Shown here: piece after piece, positions 7,716-11,087 of the stretch
Layout: each line of letters opens with the position of its first letter
Position numbering within the stretch: the first letter of the stretch is position 1
Program-made: the position numbers and the translations under genes
Source: Planctomycetaceae bacterium
GTDB taxonomy: Bacteria; Planctomycetota; Planctomycetia; Pirellulales; Thermoguttaceae
Reading direction: 5' to 3'
Assembly (NCBI GenBank): GCA_009776995.1
Contig: WRMR01000119.1
Span: 1-11,087, forward strand
DNA length: 11,087 bases
The notes under the pieces: model-generated
What the model was told of the DNA's origin: nothing
Seen by the model: only the letters and a program-made list of their open reading frames with translations
Databases searched by the model: none

Positions 7716-7795
7716 AATGCAGAATAGCCCGTCCCTTCGTGTGCTTGATTCTAATAAAATCATTCTGCATACTGCATTCTTAATTCTGCATTAAT
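7716..7795. repeat. heptanucleotide tandem repeat with an inverted copy
   Basis: Five consecutive 7-base units, the first CATTCTG then CATACTG, run from 7761 to 7795. The reverse-complement version AATGCAGAAT lies at 7716-7725 and can pair with 7762-7770 (9 bases) or 7783-7792 (10 bases). The block sits between the convergent ends of rpmA and coaB and includes the last 11 codons and stop of coaB. A role as a shared terminator-like hairpin is possible, but there is no clear T-run. Confidence 0.7.
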
Positions 7796-8407
7796 AGTGC
7801 CGATGATTTGTGTCGCAACGCTTTCTTTTGTGCCGCTGAGTGTTGCGAGTGTTGTGCCGGTACGGTCGAGAATTTCGACTTCCGCATAGCCGCCCAATAT
7901 CGTTTTGGGGCCATTTAAGATTATCCAATCGCCGTTTTTTTGGCGTAATTTTTCGAGAGCGTGTTCTTTTCCGTTCTCGCACGTCTCCAGTGCAAAAGGC
8001 ACCAGCCACTGGTTTGGCTGTTTGATTTTGCCAAGTTCCGCGAAAATGTCCGGCGTCGCAACAAATTCCACGGTCATCGTGTCATCGCCGGTTTTTTTGA
8101 TTTTCTCGACGGAAACCGCTTTGGGTCGAAAATCACAAGGAGCGGCTGCCCCAATGGCCCCGACGCAATCGGGAAAAACCTGCAAACAGGCTTGTAGCAT
8201 CTCGTCGGTCGTCGTGACGCGAATGACTCTCAATTCCTGCGGGTAGTGACAACCGACCGGGCCGGAGACGATAGTGACCTCAAAACCGGCATTCAGGGCG
8301 GCTTTGGCAAGTGCGGCTCCCATTTTGCCACTGGAAGCGTTGGAGAGGTAACGGACAGGGTCCAAATATTCCCGTGTCGGACCAGCGGTGATTAAAATTC
8401 GCGGCAT
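7760..8407 (-). CDS. coaB: phosphopantothenoylcysteine synthetase (CoaB domain alone)
   Basis: CoaB joins cysteine to 4'-phosphopantothenate in coenzyme A synthesis. The 215 residues match the C-terminal half of the bifunctional CoaBC: the nucleotide-binding opening ILITAGPTREYLDPVRYLSN, SSGKMG at 25-30, AAPCDFRPK around Asp92, the KIKK motif at 102-105, and the ATPDIFAEL block. The expected ANDV motif is NGP (165-167), and GFAAET is reduced to PFALET, so it is somewhat divergent. No CoaC flavoprotein decarboxylase domain precedes it; that gene must be elsewhere. I set the start at the ATG at 8407 because GGGGAG stands about six bases before it and the fold begins immediately; the frame extends upstream to 8470 without a better start. 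The final 11 codons are heptanucleotide repeat. Confidence 0.88.
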   Translation of the reverse strand: MPRILITAGPTREYLDPVRYLSNASSGKMGAALAKAALNAGFEVTIVSGPVGCHYPQELRVIRVTTTDEMLQACLQVFPDCVGAIGAAAPCDFRPKAVSVEKIKKTGDDTMTVEFVATPDIFAELGKIKQPNQWLVPFALETCENGKEHALEKLRQKNGDWIILNGPKTILGGYAEVEILDRTGTTLATLSGTKESVATQIIGTINAELRMQYAE

Positions 8408-8450
8408 GTTGTTTCTCCCCAAAGTCAAGCTACCCAAGCAAAACGCGACA

Positions 8451-8484
8451 ATCACGGTGTGATCACTCAATATTCAACATTCAA
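8451..8484. repeat. small hairpin plus three heptanucleotide units upstream of coaB
   Basis: ATCAC-GGT-GTGAT (8451-8463) is followed without a gap by CACTCAA, TATTCAA and CATTCAA (8464-8484), three units in exact 7-base register. It lies 44-77 bases before the coaB start, where promoter elements would be expected; I cannot assign hexamers with confidence. Confidence 0.5.
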
Positions 8485-8515
8485 CGAGTCTTCCCTTTGG
8501 TCACCGGCATTCACC

Positions 8516-8551
8516 AAAAAACCCCGCGTTCGGACTGAAACACGGGGTTTT
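8516..8551 (-). terminator. intrinsic terminator of tRNA-Ser
   Basis: On the minus strand AAAACCCCGTGTT pairs with AACGCGGGGTTTT (13 base pairs including one G-T, loop of eight), followed by a run of six T. It begins 18 bases after the tRNA 3' end and separates it from coaB. On the plus strand it would also form, with a TTTT tail. Confidence 0.85.
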
Positions 8552-8568
8552 ATTCGACTTTTTCCAAG

Positions 8569-8650
8569 CGGAGGACAAGGGAGTCGAACCCTCAACCGGT
8601 TACCCGGCAACTGATTTCGAGTCAGCCTGCTAACCATTCGCGTATCCTCC
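8569..8650 (-). tRNA. tRNA-Ser (anticodon CGA)
   Basis: It decodes UCG. Minus-strand acceptor GGAGGAT pairs with GTCCTCC (last pair T-G), with discriminator G at 8569. The anticodon stem GCTGA/TCAGT carries the loop CTCGAAA with anticodon CGA at 8619-8617. A long variable arm (CCGG-GTAA-CCGG) marks the serine class, and the T arm GAGGG-TTCGACT-CCCTT is normal. CCA is not encoded. The D arm is odd: only one base separates it from a 7-base acceptor stem, and its stem pairs CGC with GCG only if one A (8628) bulges out. Confidence 0.9.
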
Positions 8651-8655
8651 GGGGC

Positions 8656-8829
8656 TTCATCGGATGTTTCGATGAATTGCAGACGGTCACGCCGTGACTG
8701 CCCTGTCTTGTACGCATAACAATAAAAATTTACGCGATTCCGGGTAATTTGCAAGCCCCCCGTTTTGTGGTCCCATTACGGCTTTGTTCTTTGTTATGAT
8801 AACGGGCCATTGGCGGCCACGGCGTGGCC
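8656..8829. other. gap between tRNA-Ser and ABC gene: three small hairpins
   Basis: The 215-base gap from 8651 to 8865 has no gene. It holds TTCATCG-7-CGATGAA (8656-8676) just ahead of the tRNA, GTCAC-GCC-GTGAC (8686-8698, extendable by three pairs with a bulge), and GGCCAC-GGC-GTGGCC (8815-8829) 36 bases past the ABC stop codon. The last is a candidate terminator of the ABC gene but lacks a T-run. I could not place a convincing tRNA promoter. Confidence 0.45.
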
Positions 8830-8865
8830 ATCCTCCTACCACAAATTCCTTCGCGGTGAAAACCA

Positions 8866-9798
8866 CTACTGTAAATTCCCCTTTGTGATGCGCATGAAGA
8901 GGTCTTCGAGTTGCGTTTTGTGCTGGCGGAATTCGACGATGGGCAGTTGGCGGTCATAGAGGTGGCGGAATAGTTGCACGGCGGTGTCTTCGGTGCCGCT
9001 GAGCGAAATGGCGACTTCGCTGTCGATGATCCGCGTTTTCGTGACGAACGGCACTTCGAGCAGGTATTTTTGCAGTTCGTCCGGCTGCATGTCCCTCGCG
9101 CGGATCATGTAAACCAGTTCCGTATCGACCGAATTGATGATGCTGCTGAGGTTGCCCGCGTGCAGCATTTGGCCGCGTTCGATGAACACGACGCCGTCGC
9201 ACATTTCGCCCAGCTCGGTGAGGATGTGCGAGCTGATGAGGATCGCCTTGCCCTGCTCGCGGAGTGCCTTGAGCAGTTCGCGCAGTTCGATGCGTGCCCG
9301 CGGGTCAAGCCCGTTGGCCGGTTCGTCGAGGACCAGCACCTCCGGTTCATGCACAATCGCCCGTGCGAGACTGACCCGTTGTTTCATGCCCTTGGAGATT
9401 TGCATGAGCGTTTTTTCACGGAAATCAACCAAGCCGACAAATTCCTCGACCTGTTCGACGATGCGACGGCGGTGCGGCTGCCGGATTTTGAACGCCCGTG
9501 CGAAAAAATCGAGGTATTCATGCACCGTGATGTCACGATACTCCGGCAGCGAGTCGGGCATGAAGCCGACCAGCCGCCGCACTTCGTCCGGGTATTGCGT
9601 CACGCTGCGTCCGCCGACGAAAATATCGCCCGAGGTCGGCTCGTCGAGCGTCGCAAGGATGCGCATGGTGGTCGTCTTGCCCGCCCCGTTGGGTCCGACA
9701 AAGCCGAATATCTGGCCGCCGCCGAACGAAAAGCTCACATGATCGACCGCGTTCGTCTTGCCGAATTGCCGCACCAAATCAACGATGTAAACGTCCAT
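8866..9798 (-). CDS. ABC transporter ATP-binding protein
   Basis: This 310-residue protein should power an ABC-2-type exporter from the cytoplasmic side of the membrane. Visible motifs are Walker A GPNGAGKT (35-42), a Q-loop region reading GFMPDSLPEY where many members of this subgroup have GYLPE, signature SKGMKQR (135-141), Walker B VLVLDEP (154-160), D-loop NGLDP and the switch histidine in SSH (189-191). The SKGMKQR form is typical of the CcmA/YhaQ/gliding-type exporters. Residues 225-310 form the usual C-terminal extension of that group. No permease lies downstream before the tRNA or in the gene upstream, so the membrane partner must be encoded elsewhere or just upstream of the window. 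The start codon at 9798 directly abuts a heptanucleotide repeat and has no clear Shine-Dalgarno sequence. Confidence 0.93.
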   Translation of the reverse strand: MDVYIVDLVRQFGKTNAVDHVSFSFGGGQIFGFVGPNGAGKTTTMRILATLDEPTSGDIFVGGRSVTQYPDEVRRLVGFMPDSLPEYRDITVHEYLDFFARAFKIRQPHRRRIVEQVEEFVGLVDFREKTLMQISKGMKQRVSLARAIVHEPEVLVLDEPANGLDPRARIELRELLKALREQGKAILISSHILTELGEMCDGVVFIERGQMLHAGNLSSIINSVDTELVYMIRARDMQPDELQKYLLEVPFVTKTRIIDSEVAISLSGTEDTAVQLFRHLYDRQLPIVEFRQHKTQLEDLFMRITKGNLQ

Positions 9799-9801
9799 AG
9801 T

Positions 9802-9836
9802 AGTTGTCAGTTATGAGTTGTTAGTTTTCAGTTGAC
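9802..9836. repeat. five tandem heptanucleotides AGTTnnn
   Basis: AGTTGTC, AGTTATG and three more units starting AGTT run in exact 7-base register. The array begins four bases upstream of the ABC ATPase start codon, so it would lie in that gene's leader. Confidence 0.75.
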
Positions 9837-9839
9837 GAG

Positions 9840-9858
9840 CCGTGATCTGCGATCACGG
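9840..9858. promoter_or_regulatory. perfect dyad CCGTGATC-TGC-GATCACGG
   Basis: An 8-base perfect stem with a 3-base loop lies 42 bases upstream of the ABC ATPase start and 82 bases past the stop of the next gene. It could be an operator or an RNA hairpin. No T-run follows on the minus strand, so an intrinsic terminator is less likely. Confidence 0.45.
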
Positions 9859-9940
9859 AGGATTGACGTTTAGCCGTGCGTCTTGAACGCCAGTGTGGGA
9901 GTTTAAGTTAATCGTATCTGTGATGGTGAACCGCGATGAA

Positions 9941-10672
9941 TCACATTTCCAAAGGTTTCATAGACAAGGAAATTTTTTCGACGGGAATACCTGATGCTTT
10001 ACTTGTAATAGACAAAACTGCTTTTTCAATTGATTCACGAGTCCATATCTGACCATCGGGATCAAGACAGATTTGTGTCGGTACTACATACCGGATAATC
10101 TCTTCTAATGTTCGACATTGCGTTGGAATGGTCGAAAAAATTGACGCCAACACTATTACTCCTGCCTGATAAAGTGCTAAAGCCATAATAAATCCTGCGA
10201 CTGCTCCAAGCAGTATTGCGATGGGCAATGGATTCGGGTTCGTTTCACTTTGACCAAATATAACAGAAAATACAACAATGACTCCGACGCAAAAAGCAAT
10301 CCCGCCACCAATCAGTCGATATGTTATACTCACCAGCGGTGGAATGTTATCTGATATTTCCTGGCGTAATTTTTTCCAAACCCGGCGCCGTACTGCATTT
10401 GATTTGAAAAGAGATTCGGTCTCGGTTGTCGAATTCAAACTTGAAACATCCATAGCAAGTTCTTTTGCGAAAAAAGTCCGAAGTGTCATGATTCCACTTT
10501 GAAATACTTGATCAGCTTCCTCTTGAGAATGCGGCATTTTTTCCGTATGCTTTTCGAGATACGAAACGAGTTCATCAAGTGAACCGTTGGTTTGTTCATC
10601 TTCATCTTTCATAAGATCAACACAAAACTGTTCTTCAATCGCAAACAAGAAATCTCCTAAATCCAATCCCAT
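9941..10672 (-). CDS. acyl-carrier-like membrane protein, function unknown
   Basis: From the ATG at 10672 this is a 243-residue protein. Residues 1-42 read like the second half of an acyl carrier protein (MGLDLGDFLFAIEEQF, then SLDELVSYLEKH), but the position of the serine that carries phosphopantetheine (as in GLDSL) is Leu5, so it should not be modified. Residues 55-110 are helical and basic towards the end (AVRRRVWKKLRQE). Two hydrophobic segments follow at about 119-140 and 149-180. The C-terminal part has CRTLEEIIRYVVP and a WTRESIEKAVLSITSKASGIPVEKIS stretch resembling another carrier-type helix bundle. I recall similar proteins in planctomycetes, without known function. AGAGGA just before the ATG supports this start over an in-frame ATG at 10753. 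Confidence 0.8.
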   Translation of the reverse strand: MGLDLGDFLFAIEEQFCVDLMKDEDEQTNGSLDELVSYLEKHTEKMPHSQEEADQVFQSGIMTLRTFFAKELAMDVSSLNSTTETESLFKSNAVRRRVWKKLRQEISDNIPPLVSITYRLIGGGIAFCVGVIVVFSVIFGQSETNPNPLPIAILLGAVAGFIMALALYQAGVIVLASIFSTIPTQCRTLEEIIRYVVPTQICLDPDGQIWTRESIEKAVLSITSKASGIPVEKISLSMKPLEM

Positions 10673-10688
10673 ACTATCCTCTTGTATC

Positions 10689-10716
10689 TTTATACTGATC
10701 TCGACTGTGGCGGCAA
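10689..10716 (-). promoter_or_regulatory. possible promoter of the acyl-carrier-like gene
   Basis: Minus-strand TTGCCG (10716-10711) and TATAAA (10694-10689) are 16 bases apart. Transcription would start about ten bases before the ATG at 10672, which agrees with the chosen start and excludes the upstream ATG at 10753. Confidence 0.4.
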
Positions 10717-10769
10717 CGGCATGAATCAATCCCGTCATTGCGCTACGCTGCATTCCGACTTTTGTTTTA

Positions 10770-10804
10770 ACTCCAAACTCCGAACTTCTGTCTCCCGACT
10801 CCTA
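10770..10804. repeat. tandem heptanucleotides, ACTCCnn type
   Basis: Five units in 7-base register, the first ACTCCAA and ACTCCGA, end with ACTCCTA; looser copies rich in CT continue to about 10845. The stretch from 10673 to 10990 holds no gene I can support: it contains the minus-strand promoter, this array, and AT-rich sequence. Confidence 0.6.
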
Positions 10805-10990
10805 TACTTCTCTTCCCTGACACCTCACTGCACACTCCTCAACAGGTGTTTTTGTATCAATCGTAAGCAATAATCTGCCGGAATAATCCGCTGGAACATT
10901 ATAACATGCTGTATGACCTGTGAAATAACGCGATATGTGTACAAAAAGCCGTGCGCAAAGTATCAATGAAGGAGATTTTATCCCCGATTG

Positions 10991-11087
10991 CGGAGTTTTC
11001 CAGTCGAATGTTCGACACGAAAACATGGATTTTCGACTCAAAATCTCGAAACTTCAACTCAAAATCCCGAACAACGGGGTCAAAATC
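10991..11087. repeat. 21-base tandem repeat running off the window end
   Basis: Units begin at 10991, 11012, 11033, 11054 and 11075 (the last cut by the window edge). The third and fourth are closest: ACTCAAAATCTCGAA (11036-11050) against ACTCAAAATCCCGAA (11057-11071). The period of 21 equals three heptads. The first two units also hold a dyad, GTTTTC (10995) with GAAAAC (11019) around TCGAA-TG-TTCGA. All three plus-strand frames are open to the edge. One, from an ATG at 10966, gives the peptide MKEILSPIAEFSS followed by 7-residue repeats like FDSKSRN. It might be the start of a repeat protein, but there is no good ribosome site. Confidence 0.6.

Noticed and set aside
8974..9816. A 280-codon open frame on the plus strand
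   Set aside because: It is antisense to the ABC ATPase, whose Walker and signature motifs are unambiguous.
10802..11041. A 79-codon minus-strand frame
   Set aside because: It overlaps two repeat arrays, has no ribosome site or recognisable motif, and its composition looks random.
9802..11087. CRISPR array
   Set aside because: The repeated units are 7 or 21 bases, directly abutting and degenerate, with no unique spacers and no cas genes.

Overview
The window reads as a piece of a planctomycete chromosome, most likely from the Pirellulales or a close relative. The lineage call is an inference. It rests on a DUF1559 'H-X9-DG' protein followed by a small carboxypeptidase-regulatory-like lipoprotein, a very long BamA with a disordered insert, an RNase HII-like protein with the motif DEAGYGPNLG, a free-standing CoaB domain and an acyl-carrier-like two-helix membrane protein. 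Base composition is moderate and the gene starts are only partly marked by Shine-Dalgarno sequences.

Layout. Bases 1-1112 (+) hold the 3' part of a DUF1559 gene and a lipoprotein gene. Bases 1273-6168 (-) hold an RNase HII-like gene followed by a giant bamA; a hairpin-forming repeat lies between them and a copy of the same repeat lies beyond the end of bamA. Bases 6297-7694 (+) hold a secreted protein of unknown function and then rpmA (ribosomal protein L27). Bases 7760-8407 (-) are a coaB-type phosphopantothenoylcysteine synthetase. A tRNA-Ser(CGA) with a strong terminator follows at 8516-8650 (-). Bases 8866-9798 (-) are an ABC transporter ATPase without a visible permease, and 9941-10672 (-) is an acyl-carrier-like membrane protein. 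The last 334 bases are mostly short-period repeats.

The genes are mainly housekeeping or envelope functions and do not form one pathway: outer-membrane protein assembly (BamA), nucleic-acid maintenance (RNase HII-like), translation (L27, tRNA-Ser) and coenzyme A synthesis (CoaB). I see no phage, defence, toxin or biosynthetic cluster, no CRISPR array and no transposase.

The most unusual signal is in the gaps. At least five places carry tandem sequences with an exact 7-base (or 21-base) period, each with a different unit: 7761-7795, 8464-8484, 9802-9836, 10770-10804 and 10991-11087. One forms the 3' end of coaB and another lies just before the ABC ATPase start codon. They resemble in form the short tandemly repeated heptanucleotides known from cyanobacteria. 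Small CAC...GTG hairpins recur in several gaps, and a separate 27-base repeat flanks bamA.
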